Assembly (NCBI RefSeq): GCF_037080055.1
Contig: NZ_JBAOJI010000011.1
Span: forward strand, 1-64,000
DNA length: 64,000 nt
Origin: Halovenus sp037080055
Lineage (GTDB): Archaea; Halobacteriota; Halobacteria; Halobacteriales; Haloarculaceae
Direction of reading: 5' to 3'
Made by a program: the position numbers and the translations under genes. A model generated the notes under the pieces. The model had not been told where the DNA came from. It ran no database searches and saw only the letters and a program-made list of their open reading frames with translations. Below are positions 34,731-44,319 of the stretch, piece after piece. Every line of letters begins with the position of its first letter. Within the stretch, counting starts at the first letter, position 1.

Positions 34731-35501
34731 TTATTGATATGCAATATTGAGTTCAAGTTCGTTTATTATTCCCAGGAGGAGATCAGGAAGCTCTTGGTTG
34801 AACCATTCCCCTTTCATTCGATGTGTCGGGCCCGAAATTGAGAGTGCACCGATGACTCCCTGTTCTTCGAGAACGAGCGGTGCGCCGACAGCGTGAAGCC
34901 CTTCAATATTCTCTCCGTGATTGAACGCGTATCCACGGTCTCGGATATCCTCCAGTTCGCTCAACAAGGCCTCCCGATCAGAGATGGTATTTTTTGTAAG
35001 AACCGGCAGCCCCCATTCCTCGATGATTGTCTCTACTTTCTCCTGGGGGAAATGAGCGAGAATGGATTTGCCAGCCGATGTAGAGTGGAGATACATTCGT
35101 TTCCCTGTCCCGGAGTTTGTCTCGACGGCATGTTCGCCGGTTTTACGGTAGAGAAACACACCTTGCCCATGTTCCTCAATGACGAACTGTGCGCGTTCAT
35201 CAGTCCGTTCTGCTAAGTCTGATACTTTCTCGGCGATCATCGAATATTCTTGCCGGCGCGTGCGAGAATGTTCTCCGAGTCGGAGAAATTTCGTGCCCAC
35301 GTGATAGACGCTTCCGTCTTTGGTTAGATATCCCTCATCGTACATCGTAGAAAGATATCCATGGACTGTACTCTTTGCTAACTCACTCTCTTCGGCAAGT
35401 TCAGTGACTGTTGCACCGCCAGTTTCCCTGATCTGTTCCACGATCTCCATTGCTCGGTGGACTGATTTCACAGATCGGTTATCACTACTGTTAGATTCCA
35501 T
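34731..35501 (-). CDS. IclR family transcriptional regulator
   Basis: A 256-residue IclR protein: winged HTH at about 27-60 (VTELAEESELAKSTVHGYLSTM region), effector domain with AGKSILAHFP, WGLPVLTKNTIS, and ISGPTHRM near the C-terminus. Encoded convergent to sph copy A, 95 bases from its stop. A relic of an equivalent gene lies at the same place behind sph copy B, so it belongs to the duplicated module. A TATA-like TTTAATA lies about 28 bases before the ATG. May also control the acyl-CoA dehydrogenase operon at 36001. Confidence 0.88.
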   Translation of the reverse strand: MESNSSDNRSVKSVHRAMEIVEQIRETGGATVTELAEESELAKSTVHGYLSTMYDEGYLTKDGSVYHVGTKFLRLGEHSRTRRQEYSMIAEKVSDLAERTDERAQFVIEEHGQGVFLYRKTGEHAVETNSGTGKRMYLHSTSAGKSILAHFPQEKVETIIEEWGLPVLTKNTISDREALLSELEDIRDRGYAFNHGENIEGLHAVGAPLVLEEQGVIGALSISGPTHRMKGEWFNQELPDLLLGIINELELNIAYQ

Positions 35502-36000
35502 ATGTGGAGACTACTCACAGACAGTATTAAAGATTCGGGATTATCGAACAATACGCATTATGTGTTACTATACCTCACACATCTACTCTGGGGTCGCTGT
35601 CGAACACAGTGGGTTCTGTAGTTTGATTCGGTATCGCCGTACAATACAATTTCCAGCGAAAGAGAGTTTGCAGCGTTCAATCGTATACAACGGCATTATA
35701 CCCGAATTTGAGTTGTTCGGGTATCGTGAATAGGAACAAATTCTTCTCTAAAAGGGATAATATTGATTTAAATTGAGGGACTGTGGGCGGTTTCGTCTTT
35801 TAATAAGATCAAGGCACCAGATAGAGGTCTCTCATGAGTAAGTTTGAGCCTTGTCTGTTCACTAATGCCGAAAAGAGAGGGTTGAGGATGATTATACAGC
35901 AGCGCGCTTTCCACCTAATCGTCTACGAGCAGCACACCAGTATGGTTTTCAGCGTAGTTCAGCCATAGATTTATTTTGTAGCCACCAAAACGTGTACAGA
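35502..36000. other. Intergenic region between divergent iclR and acyl-CoA dehydrogenase
   Basis: About 500 AT-rich bases. A TATA-like TTTATTTT at about 35969 fits the promoter of the gene at 36001. A 44-codon frame starts at an ATG at 35834 behind a TTTTAATAAG box, but it has no recognisable features and is not called. No RNA gene was seen. Confidence 0.4.
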
Positions 36001-37209
36001 ATGAGTTCGTTACAGTCAGCCATGGAAATGGTAGAACTGTCCGAAGAGCAGCGATTGATTCGGCGGAATATTCGTGAGATCTGTGATAATTTCGGCGACG
36101 AGTATTGGCGTGAGAGGGATAAAAACGCGGAATACCCGACTGAGTTTGTCGAAACACTGGCGAATGAAGGGTGGATAGGTGCGCTCGTTCCCGAAGAGTA
36201 CGATGGCCCGGGGATGTCGACGAGCGAAATTGTCGTTATTATGGAAGAAATCGGCGCGACAGGAGGCTTCGCTGCAGCCCAGTCGATCCACGGTGGCATC
36301 TACAATATTCCGCCCATCGTTAACTACGGCAGCGAAGAGATGAAATCAGAACTGTTGCCCAAAATAGCCGCCGGCGAGACGGCCATCCAGTCGCTCGGAC
36401 TCACAGAACCGAATGCAGGGTCAGATTCTACATCGATTGAAACTGTCGCTGAGCGGGAGGGCGACGAGTACATCATTAACGGGCAAAAAATCTGGATCTC
36501 CCGGGTGGATCATACCGATTATCTGATTTTGATGGCTCGGACAACCCCGAAGTCTGAGGTCGAGAAAAGTACGGAAGGAATCTCGATGTTCCTTCTCGAT
36601 GTGAATCGAGTGCGTGACAGTGACAGTTTCGACATGAAGTCGATACCAAAAACTGCCGCGAGATGTGTCCACTCATACGAACTCTGGTTTCAGGATCTTC
36701 GGATCCCGGAAGATCATCTCATCGGCGAGGAGGGCAAGGGATTCTACCAGTTACTTGACGGCCTCAACGAGGAGCGTCTTGTCATCGCCGCTGAGTGCAT
36801 CGGGCTGGGACGGTCCGCACTGGTCACTGGTGCCGAGTACGCCAGCGAACGGGAGGTCTTCGGCCGGAAAATCGGGAAGAATCAGGCTATCCAGCATCCA
36901 CTGGCAGAGGCCTTCGCTGATCTCCAGGCTGCAAAACAAGTTGTTTACAACGCGGCTGACCGAATCCATGATATCTCGCGGACCGACGCAGGTATCCAAG
37001 CGAACATGGCGAAGTATCTCGCGGCTGAGGCTGCATTCGAGGCGGCCGATGTCGCAGTCCAGACCCACGGTGGTTTTGGCGTCGCCAGAGAGTACGATAT
37101 CGAACGGTATTTCAGAGAGGCTCGGTTGACGCGACTGGTACCAATCACGCAGGAACTCGCGCTGAACTATCTGGGAACCAAAGCGCTTGATCTTCCGCAG
37201 TCGTACTGA
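36001..37209 (+). CDS. Acyl-CoA dehydrogenase
   Basis: A 402-residue flavoprotein. Seen: QSLGLTEPNAGSD and KIWISRVDHTDY in the FAD/substrate region and the C-terminal QTHGGFGVAREYDIERYFREAR. The closest pattern is that of short/branched-chain acyl-CoA dehydrogenases, with an Asn-Glu-Glu-Arg pre-helix. A GTG at 35992 would add three residues. First gene of a plus-strand run with the aldehyde dehydrogenase 63 bases later. Confidence 0.9.
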   Translation: MSSLQSAMEMVELSEEQRLIRRNIREICDNFGDEYWRERDKNAEYPTEFVETLANEGWIGALVPEEYDGPGMSTSEIVVIMEEIGATGGFAAAQSIHGGIYNIPPIVNYGSEEMKSELLPKIAAGETAIQSLGLTEPNAGSDSTSIETVAEREGDEYIINGQKIWISRVDHTDYLILMARTTPKSEVEKSTEGISMFLLDVNRVRDSDSFDMKSIPKTAARCVHSYELWFQDLRIPEDHLIGEEGKGFYQLLDGLNEERLVIAAECIGLGRSALVTGAEYASEREVFGRKIGKNQAIQHPLAEAFADLQAAKQVVYNAADRIHDISRTDAGIQANMAKYLAAEAAFEAADVAVQTHGGFGVAREYDIERYFREARLTRLVPITQELALNYLGTKALDLPQSY

Positions 37210-37272
37210 CCCATCTTGCGTACCGCCCAACCCACGAAAAGAATTAATGTGATACGTAGTCACACACAGTAT

Positions 37273-38763
37273 ATGGGTGAACTAGAGACATACTCGCACT
37301 TTATCGACGGCCAATACGTTGACTCGGAAAGCGATGATCGCGGTGAGGTATCGTATCCGTACAATGACGAGGTCTGGGCATCGGTCCCGCTCGGAACTAC
37401 GGGAGATGTCGACAGCGCGGTCGAGGCATCCCGAAACGCGTTCGAGAGCGAGGAGTGGGGTGATCTTCTACCGAGCGAGCGGGCTGATCTGCTAGAGAAC
37501 ATCGGTGATGTTATCGACAAGCACGCCGGCGAACTCGCGGAGATGGAGACCCGACAGAACGGGAAACTCATCAGGGAGATGCGTGGGCAGATGCAGGCAC
37601 TTGGCGATTGGTACAGGTATTACGGCGCGCAGTGCCGGACGATGGAGGACAAAGTCGTTCCGGTCGAGAACAAAAATGGAGAGATGTTCAACTACGTCGT
37701 CCAAGAGCCTCGAGGGGTGGTCGGCGCTGTTACGCCCTGGAATTCCCCATTGCTTCTGACAACGTTCAAACTCGCTCCCGCTCTCGCGGCCGGCTGTACA
37801 TTTGTCCACAAGCCGAGCATGTACACGCCGGTCAGTGCTCTCAGGTTCGCTGAGTTGCTTCACGAGGAGGCAGGTCTCCCAGCCGGAGTCTATAACGTCG
37901 TGACCGGAGAGGGGAGGCCCACGGGCAGTAGTCTGGTGAGCCACGAGGATATCGACAAAGTTGCGTTCACAGGAAGCACGCAGGTTGGGCGTGAAATTGG
38001 GAAGCAAGCGGGCGAGAGTCTGATTCCGGCCTCCCTGGAACTCGGCGGAAAGAGTCCAAACATTGTGTTCCCGGACGCAAACCTCAACAACGCAATCAAT
38101 GGAGTCATCAAGGGCATTTTCGCAGCGACGGGACAGACCTGTCTGGCTGGCTCGCGGGTGTTCGTCCACGACGATATCTCCGAGGAGTTCGTGGACAAAT
38201 TCACTGAACGGGCTGCAGCTGTCGAACTCGGTGATCCGATGGATCCAGAGACGGAGATGGGTCCGGTCGCGTTCAAAGATCAATGGGAGACCGATATGGA
38301 GTACATCGAACTCGCGCAGGAAGAGGGCGCGACGCTGCAGTTCGGTGGGAGACAGCCTGAAGACTTGCCCGGCGAGTGTTTCCTCGAACCGACAATTCTA
38401 ACAGACGTCGAGAACGGGATGACCGTCGCACAGGAGGAAATTTTCGGCCCAGTGGCGAGCGTCCTGACCTTTTCCAGCGAGGACGAGGTAATCTCTCAGG
38501 CAAACGGCTCACAATTTGGGCTTGCAGCCGGCATCTGGACCGAAGACATGCGGCGTGCCCACAGGCTGGCAAGCGAACTCGAGGCCGGAACAATCTGGAT
38601 CAACGAGTACCGAACGCTCGCCTACAACTCCCCGTTCGGCGGCTACAAGGACAGCGGCCTCGGTCGCGAGAACGGAACCGAAGGACTCGAGGAGTATCTA
38701 CAGACAAAAAGCGTCTACAAGGACCTTTCCGGCGAAGTGTCCGATCCGTTCAAACTTGGTTGA
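37273..38763 (+). CDS. Aldehyde dehydrogenase
   Basis: A 496-residue NAD(P)-dependent aldehyde dehydrogenase. The catalytic Cys290 (GQTCLAGSR) and general base Glu256 (LELGGKSPN) are intact, with PWNSPL in the oxyanion/cofactor region and GSTQVG at the nucleotide loop. An in-frame extension to 37216 lacks family similarity; ATG at 37273 is used. Ends ten bases before the convergent MmgE/PrpD gene. Substrate unknown; it may handle an aldehyde released by the hydrolase/dehydrogenase steps. Confidence 0.92.
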   Translation: MGELETYSHFIDGQYVDSESDDRGEVSYPYNDEVWASVPLGTTGDVDSAVEASRNAFESEEWGDLLPSERADLLENIGDVIDKHAGELAEMETRQNGKLIREMRGQMQALGDWYRYYGAQCRTMEDKVVPVENKNGEMFNYVVQEPRGVVGAVTPWNSPLLLTTFKLAPALAAGCTFVHKPSMYTPVSALRFAELLHEEAGLPAGVYNVVTGEGRPTGSSLVSHEDIDKVAFTGSTQVGREIGKQAGESLIPASLELGGKSPNIVFPDANLNNAINGVIKGIFAATGQTCLAGSRVFVHDDISEEFVDKFTERAAAVELGDPMDPETEMGPVAFKDQWETDMEYIELAQEEGATLQFGGRQPEDLPGECFLEPTILTDVENGMTVAQEEIFGPVASVLTFSSEDEVISQANGSQFGLAAGIWTEDMRRAHRLASELEAGTIWINEYRTLAYNSPFGGYKDSGLGRENGTEGLEEYLQTKSVYKDLSGEVSDPFKLG

Positions 38764-38772
38764 GTGGGGCTG

Positions 38773-40131
38773 CTACAGAAGTCCGGTGACCGTAGAGATA
38801 TCCTCGACATTCCGCAGCGAATCCAGGCGACGGTAGGCTGTCTCGGCGGAGTCTTCGGATCGGATGACCTGGCAGCACATCTCAAATTTTTCCCGTAGTT
38901 CGGCGTCAGTCAGCGGATTATCAGCCGTTCCGGGGGGTTGCTCTTGCGTTCGCTCGTGGACGGATCCGTCTGTCATTTCGACTGTGACTGATGCACCGTA
39001 ATCGTCGTACGGTCGATTCTCATCAAGAGCGAAAGAGACCCGCTTGCGAATCTCTTCAACTTCTGGGTCAGAAATTGACTGCTGATTGAACGCATCAATG
39101 TCAACTGTTCCGTTGACAACCGCGTACGCGATGAGATACGGCATGGAAAACTTGGCTTGCGTTGGGGTCTCGGGATCGTCATATTCGACAGCATCGATAG
39201 CTCCCTGTGAGGCCTCGATGCGTATCGATTCGATGTCGTCAGCACCAATACTGTACTCGGCAAGGAGTTGGACTGCGCCGTAGATCGCTGCGTGAGTGTA
39301 GTAACAGCAGGCGTACTTTTTGACATCGATTCCGTCAGTAAGTAGCTGCCACTGTTCGCCGAGGTCGTGAGCAGCGGTGAGGTCGGGTGGTTCTTGACCG
39401 CGATACAGGTCGAAAAATCCTCGCTCACCGCTGATCGCGGTTGGGTCGGCATCCACTCCTTCGGCGGCTAACCGCGCGGAACTGACACCTGACCTAGCGG
39501 CCTGCCCGGCGTGAACAGGCTTAGTCATCGAACCGAAATTCCGTTTGAGGCCGGCTGGCATTGATGCAGCGATATTGAGTGCGTGTCGAATCTCGGACTG
39601 GGAGAGGTCAAGAAGCGACGCGGTGGCAGCAGTCGCGCCGAAGACGCCGATGGTTGCCGTTGCATGCCAACCTCGCTCGTAATGTTCCGGACTGATCGGC
39701 GCGGCGAGATACGCTTGTGTCTCGAAGCCGATCACGTAGGCGGTCAGCAGTTCTCGGCCGGCCGCTGCGTTGCGCTCGCCGATCGCGAGCAGCGGCGCGA
39801 CCATCGGAACACTCGGGTGGCCGTCCGTTGCAGACAGCGCCGTGTCGTCAAAATCGAGCGCGTGTCCCGCCGTCGCGTTCGCGAAAACAGCGGCCAGTAG
39901 ACTCGATGTGTTTGCCCCGCCGAGCAGCGTCGTCTCTCCCTTTTCGTGTGCTGCAATCCGCATCGCTCGTGCGCCAGCGTCGCCATCGCTGCCCGCCATG
40001 GTCACGCCGACAGTATCGACAAAGGCACACTCTGCAGCACGGACTGCTTCAGTTGGAATATCACCGTAGTTCGTTTCGGCGACGAACGTGGCAAGCCTGG
40101 TTTCTGGTGTCTGCGAAGACTGTTGGCCCAT
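38773..40131 (-). CDS. MmgE/PrpD family protein
   Basis: A 452-residue protein of the MmgE/PrpD (2-methylcitrate dehydratase/cis-aconitate decarboxylase) family. Seen: the helical first domain with HALDFDDTALSATDGHPSV, of which the Asp-Asp-Thr and His-Pro-Ser segments line the active site, KKYACCYYTHA near the middle and the ferredoxin-like second domain. Members dehydrate or decarboxylate branched tricarboxylates. No methylcitrate synthase is nearby, so the function here may be another dehydration. Confidence 0.85.
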   Translation of the reverse strand: MGQQSSQTPETRLATFVAETNYGDIPTEAVRAAECAFVDTVGVTMAGSDGDAGARAMRIAAHEKGETTLLGGANTSSLLAAVFANATAGHALDFDDTALSATDGHPSVPMVAPLLAIGERNAAAGRELLTAYVIGFETQAYLAAPISPEHYERGWHATATIGVFGATAATASLLDLSQSEIRHALNIAASMPAGLKRNFGSMTKPVHAGQAARSGVSSARLAAEGVDADPTAISGERGFFDLYRGQEPPDLTAAHDLGEQWQLLTDGIDVKKYACCYYTHAAIYGAVQLLAEYSIGADDIESIRIEASQGAIDAVEYDDPETPTQAKFSMPYLIAYAVVNGTVDIDAFNQQSISDPEVEEIRKRVSFALDENRPYDDYGASVTVEMTDGSVHERTQEQPPGTADNPLTDAELREKFEMCCQVIRSEDSAETAYRRLDSLRNVEDISTVTGLL

Positions 40132-40281
40132 ATATTGGCGATTTTTCTGTTTTTACTAATAGCTGTTGCCGGTGGCCTGGCACTGACCAGATGACTTTAG
40201 ACAGTACAACCGAATGTCCCCTAGATTTATAATTCCTTACCATAAAATTACACGTGCCTTGGTAACAAGGCGGGTTAGAGT

Positions 40282-40701
40282 ATGTCAGCAGTAGAATTTG
40301 CTAGCCACGAATGGTGGGAGGAGTATCGCGATACAGTCAACCATGATCAAGAAATGAAGGTTCGGGGACACGATACCTTCGATGAGAATTTTTATGTCGA
40401 GATCGGCGACGACATGTTCCTAATCGAGATGCATGGTGGTGAGGTGGAAAACGTCGTACCAGAACCGGGAGTCAATGATGTCTGGTCGTTCGGTGTCGAG
40501 GGAAGCCGAGAGGCTTGGGAGGAGTTCGTGCAGGAATATCCACCGGCACATAACAACGAGATTATCGCATCTGACTACAGAACCGCGGTAAAAGGAGAAG
40601 ATGGCCATCTCGAACTGAAAGGCAACAACAAGAAAATTTGGCAGAATTTCCGCCCGTTCCAGCGCGCGCTTGATTTGATGCGTGAAACACAGCAATCCTG
40701 A
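40282..40701 (+). CDS. SCP2-like small protein paired with hydrolase
   Basis: A 139-residue acidic protein related to the product at 23073: shared strands FYVEIGDDMFLIEMHGGEVENV and WSFGVEGSREAWEEF, the second with the GSxEAW core, and a C-terminal helix after ELKGNNKKIWQNF. The layout suggests an SCP2-type hydrophobic ligand-binding fold. It is followed six bases later by a hydrolase gene, as in the other locus. Confidence 0.6.
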   Translation: MSAVEFASHEWWEEYRDTVNHDQEMKVRGHDTFDENFYVEIGDDMFLIEMHGGEVENVVPEPGVNDVWSFGVEGSREAWEEFVQEYPPAHNNEIIASDYRTAVKGEDGHLELKGNNKKIWQNFRPFQRALDLMRETQQS

Positions 40702-40707
40702 CAAACA

Positions 40708-41655
40708 ATGAGTATCAAACCACCTCAACACGGCGAAGAAGAATCAGTCACTGGACATTATATTGGCGTCGAAATTGACGGCGTCGATCACCGCGTATAC
40801 TACGAGGAACGTGGGCCGGAAGACGGCATTCCTCTTATCTGTCAGCACACGGCAGGCAACCACGGTCAGGAGTGGCGTCACATCTTGGCCGACGACGAAA
40901 TTACGGAGGACTTCCGGGTCATCTCCTACGACCTGCCCCACCACGGGAAGTCGCTCCCACCGACAACTCAGGACTGGTGGGCGGAAGATTACACCCTCAC
41001 CGAAGAGAAATTCGCAGAGACCATCGTGAGCATCGCAGATGCACTCGATCTCGAAGATCCGGTCTATATGGGGTCGAGCATCGGTGGCAACGTCATCTTG
41101 CAGCTCGGAGACTGGCATCCAGACCGGTTCCGGGCGCTCATCGGCCTCGAATGCGGTGTCCGGAGTCCGGGTTATTACCTCGACTGGTTCCACCATCCCT
41201 CGGTCAACATCGCTGAGATCAGCGCGTATTCGTGCTGGGGGCTAATGGCTCCACATGGGCCGGAAGAGACTCGGCGGGAAACAATGCACCTCTACGAACA
41301 AGGATCGACCGGGTTGTTCCGTGGAGATCTCTTCTACTACTCCGTCGACCACGATTACAGGGAAAAACTCGATCAGGTCAACCCCGAGTGTCCCGTCTAC
41401 GTGATGAACGGTGAGTACGACTTTGCGACCGATCCGGACGACGCTCGCGAAGTCGCCGACGGAATCGGCGACCAAGCGACGGCTATCGAGATGAAAAATA
41501 TTGGGCACTTCCCGATGTGTGAGAATCCAGATCTCTTCCTGAACTACCTGAAACCAGTGCTTGAAGAGATCAAAGGGGAGGACGTGGAAGTTCCCACGGA
41601 GATGTCTCCCGAAACGGTCGGTGTCGATATTCCGGGCGCATCGGCTGACGATTAA
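40708..41655 (+). CDS. Alpha/beta hydrolase
   Basis: A 315-residue alpha/beta hydrolase, with CQHTAGN at the oxyanion loop, nucleophile Ser124 in GSSIGG, acid Asp in GEYDFATD and His in NIGHFPMCENP. Related to the hydrolase at 22267 but about 45 residues longer, mostly at the N- and C-termini. Follows the SCP2-like gene, with the MaoC gene 69 bases downstream. Confidence 0.82.
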   Translation: MSIKPPQHGEEESVTGHYIGVEIDGVDHRVYYEERGPEDGIPLICQHTAGNHGQEWRHILADDEITEDFRVISYDLPHHGKSLPPTTQDWWAEDYTLTEEKFAETIVSIADALDLEDPVYMGSSIGGNVILQLGDWHPDRFRALIGLECGVRSPGYYLDWFHHPSVNIAEISAYSCWGLMAPHGPEETRRETMHLYEQGSTGLFRGDLFYYSVDHDYREKLDQVNPECPVYVMNGEYDFATDPDDAREVADGIGDQATAIEMKNIGHFPMCENPDLFLNYLKPVLEEIKGEDVEVPTEMSPETVGVDIPGASADD

Positions 41656-41724
41656 TCTGCAATTTCCACTTTTATGTTGAGTCTCTAAAATAAATTCTTT
41701 ACATAATCCGCACAAACGAGACAT

Positions 41725-42315
41725 ATGAGCAAGGACCCAAAAAGACTCGTGAACCCAGCGGATTCGACCGCGACTGATCGAAACCTGGTAGCGGGGTGGG
41801 AGGGACGCTATTACGAAGATTTCGAGGTCGGAGACATCTACAAACACCCATACGGCCGGACCGTAACGGAGACGGATAACGTCTGGTTCACGAATTTGAC
41901 GATGAATCTCAATCCGATGCACTTCAACGAGCCCTACGCCGCGGAGACCGAATTCGGGGAGCGCCTCGTCGACGGTACCTTCGTATTCGCACTAGCGGTC
42001 GGGATGAGCGTCATCGATATCTCGGCGAACGCGACGGCTAACCTCGGGTACGATAAGGTCCGTCATCACGGTCCGGTCTTCCACGGCGATACAATCTTCG
42101 CCGAGAGTGAAGTACTCGAAAAACGAGAAAGTGACTCCCGCGAGCACGTCGGGATCGTCACAACAGAGCTTCGGGCGTACAACCAGAATGACGAACTCGT
42201 ACTCTCACTCGAACGAACACCGATGGTCCTGAAACGAGAGTACGCGGAGCCGAGTGCTGAACAGCCCACGGGCTGGCCGGAGAACATTGGCACACAGCCA
42301 GGAGATGTCGAATGA
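41725..42315 (+). CDS. MaoC-like hotdog-fold hydratase/dehydratase
   Basis: A 196-residue MaoC protein with YYEDFEVGDIYKHPYGRTVTE-type opening (shown in part), catalytic region NLNPMHFNEPYA and the GTFVFALAVGMSV central helix. The length and motifs resemble the mesaconyl/methylmalyl-CoA dehydratase side of the family. Its stop overlaps the start of the CoA-transferase gene by four bases, so hydration and CoA transfer are likely consecutive or co-regulated steps. Confidence 0.82.
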   Translation: MSKDPKRLVNPADSTATDRNLVAGWEGRYYEDFEVGDIYKHPYGRTVTETDNVWFTNLTMNLNPMHFNEPYAAETEFGERLVDGTFVFALAVGMSVIDISANATANLGYDKVRHHGPVFHGDTIFAESEVLEKRESDSREHVGIVTTELRAYNQNDELVLSLERTPMVLKREYAEPSAEQPTGWPENIGTQPGDVE

Positions 42316-43778
42316 ACGAGAGAAGCCGGTTCGAGGGGTCTCTACCCGAGATGTCCGCCGAAGCGGCCGCCGAACAAATTCCGGACGACGCGACCGTCGT
42401 GACTAGCGGGTTTGGGAGCGTCGGCTACCCGAAAGCAGTCCCACTCGCAATCGCAGACAGTGACAAGCAGCGCTCATTAACAGTGATTACGGGCGGGAGC
42501 GTTGGGGAGGAAATCGACACCAAACTTATCGAGTCGGGAGATATGACACGGCGGTTTCCGTACCTCGGGACACAGACAGCCCGCGACGCCGCGAATGCGG
42601 GCGAGATCGAATTCCACGATCGGAACATCTCGCAGTTGGCCGACGAGGTACGGAGCGGCCAATTTGGATCCATCGACGTGGCACTCGTAGAAGCAGTCGC
42701 CGTGGGCGAAGACTGGCTCATCCCCGGCCCCTGTCTTGGCCAAACGCCGGGTTACGTCGAAGCGGCGGATGAGTTAATCGTCGAAGTCAACCGATCACAG
42801 CCCATCGATCTCCGATTGATCCATGACATCTACTGTCCGTCGCTGCCGCCACACCGAGAGCCGATCCCACTCGACAGTCCGATCGGACGGATCGGCAAAG
42901 AACACATCTCTTTTGACCCTGACAAGCTAACGGCTGTTGTCGAAACTGATCGACGGGACTCCACCTACAATTTTCGCGACCCAACCGAAACAGACAGGAC
43001 AATCGCAGCAAATTTGGGAGCGTTTCTCAGCGACGAGACTGATCGGAACCCAGCACTGGCAGAGTCAGTCAGAATCCAGTTCGGCGTCGGTAGTCTGGGG
43101 AATGCGCTTTCGGGGACGTTGGCTGACATCGACATCGGAGACAGCGAACTTGTTTATTACGGCGAAGTCATCCAAGACGGCATCTTAGATCTGCTCGATG
43201 AGGGTCGACTCGCGGGCGCCAGTGCGACTTCACTCGCACTCACACAGGAGGGACAGGACAGATTCATTGCGAACATTGAAGAGTACAGTGACGATGTCGT
43301 GTTGCGACCGTCCTTGATTTCCAACGGTGCTGAGTTGATCGAGCGATTCGGCGTCATTGCGGTTAACAGCGCTCTCGAAGTTGATATCTATGGCCACATT
43401 AATTCGACACACATCGATGGCACGCACGTCATCAACGGTGTCGGCGGGAGCGGAGATTTCAATCGAAATGCTCTAGTAACTGTCGCAGCGCTGCCATCAA
43501 GTGCCCGAGACGGGGACATTTCCCGTGTTGTACCGATGGTTCCCCACGTCGATCATACGGAGCATGATATCGATGTGGTCGTAACTGAACAGGGCGTCGC
43601 CGACCTCCGGGGAAGGTCACCCCGCGAGAAGGCAGACGAACTCATCTCTGTTGCACACCCCTCCTTCCGGGACAAACTTTGCAACTACGTTGAGCGCGGA
43701 CAGCAGTACGGTGGGCACGTTCCACAAGCTCTCGAAACGTCATTGTCTTGGCCACAGCGTCGCCAGCAGTCAGAGTGA
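42312..43778 (+). CDS. Acetyl-CoA hydrolase/transferase family protein
   Basis: A 488-residue class I CoA-transferase-like protein (acetyl-CoA hydrolase, succinyl-CoA:acetate or 4-hydroxybutyrate CoA-transferase group). Seen: VTSGFGSVGYPKAVP at the N-terminus, GVGSLGNALSG in the second half, the catalytic Glu in YYGEVIQDGILDL, and TEQGVADLRGRSP with the following AHPSFR. Coupled to MaoC by overlap. Offers ATP-free CoA activation alongside the four ligases. Confidence 0.88.
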   Translation: MNERSRFEGSLPEMSAEAAAEQIPDDATVVTSGFGSVGYPKAVPLAIADSDKQRSLTVITGGSVGEEIDTKLIESGDMTRRFPYLGTQTARDAANAGEIEFHDRNISQLADEVRSGQFGSIDVALVEAVAVGEDWLIPGPCLGQTPGYVEAADELIVEVNRSQPIDLRLIHDIYCPSLPPHREPIPLDSPIGRIGKEHISFDPDKLTAVVETDRRDSTYNFRDPTETDRTIAANLGAFLSDETDRNPALAESVRIQFGVGSLGNALSGTLADIDIGDSELVYYGEVIQDGILDLLDEGRLAGASATSLALTQEGQDRFIANIEEYSDDVVLRPSLISNGAELIERFGVIAVNSALEVDIYGHINSTHIDGTHVINGVGGSGDFNRNALVTVAALPSSARDGDISRVVPMVPHVDHTEHDIDVVVTEQGVADLRGRSPREKADELISVAHPSFRDKLCNYVERGQQYGGHVPQALETSLSWPQRRQQSE

Positions 43779-44319
43779 CAGCGGTTCTGGACCACCGAAC
43801 TTCAGGTTAATAGTGTTAATTTCGGTACCTGGTGTATATTGGCCTTCTACGCACGGACATAAATTGAGATTTCGAGTACATTTGCACCAACCTATCAAAA
43901 TAAATATATGCATATACTTCGTATATGTTAATGTAATACAAATAAAACAGCCACTTCAACAATTTATTTGATGTATTCGGTTATACCCATATAGTTACAT
44001 GAATAAACACTATTGACCCATTATTAATTATTATTTCATATTAACTGAGAAAATTATCTGTATCTACGTGAGAGAGAGAATTAAGTCTCTTTTCTGGATA
44101 GGTAGTGTTAAATTTGGCTTTGCGTCAGAATTCGACGTTTTGAGACCTTTTCAGCTGTTCTTGATCCGACACGACGAAAACAATTGAAACTAAATACTTC
44201 TAACTACCCATATATTAACAGATATGTTTGACAGCATTCCGAGTTCCGTGGCGACCAGTTTGAAGTTGGAGTTCTAGATGTGGCCAATGATTTATACTCA
44301 AAAGATGTGATTTGAAGAT
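43779..44319. other. AT-rich intergenic region
   Basis: About 540 bases of very AT-rich DNA with no credible frame. A short hairpin CATATAC-TTC-GTATATG at 43912-43928 lies about 135 bases after the CoA-transferase stop and could act in termination, though no T-run follows directly. No relic of a gene was recognised. Confidence 0.45.

Noticed and set aside
43905..43930. Resemblance to a loxP arm (ACTTCGTATA) and a short hairpin
   Set aside because: Only one arm matches in part, with an extra base; no second arm or spacer. AT-rich chance similarity is enough.
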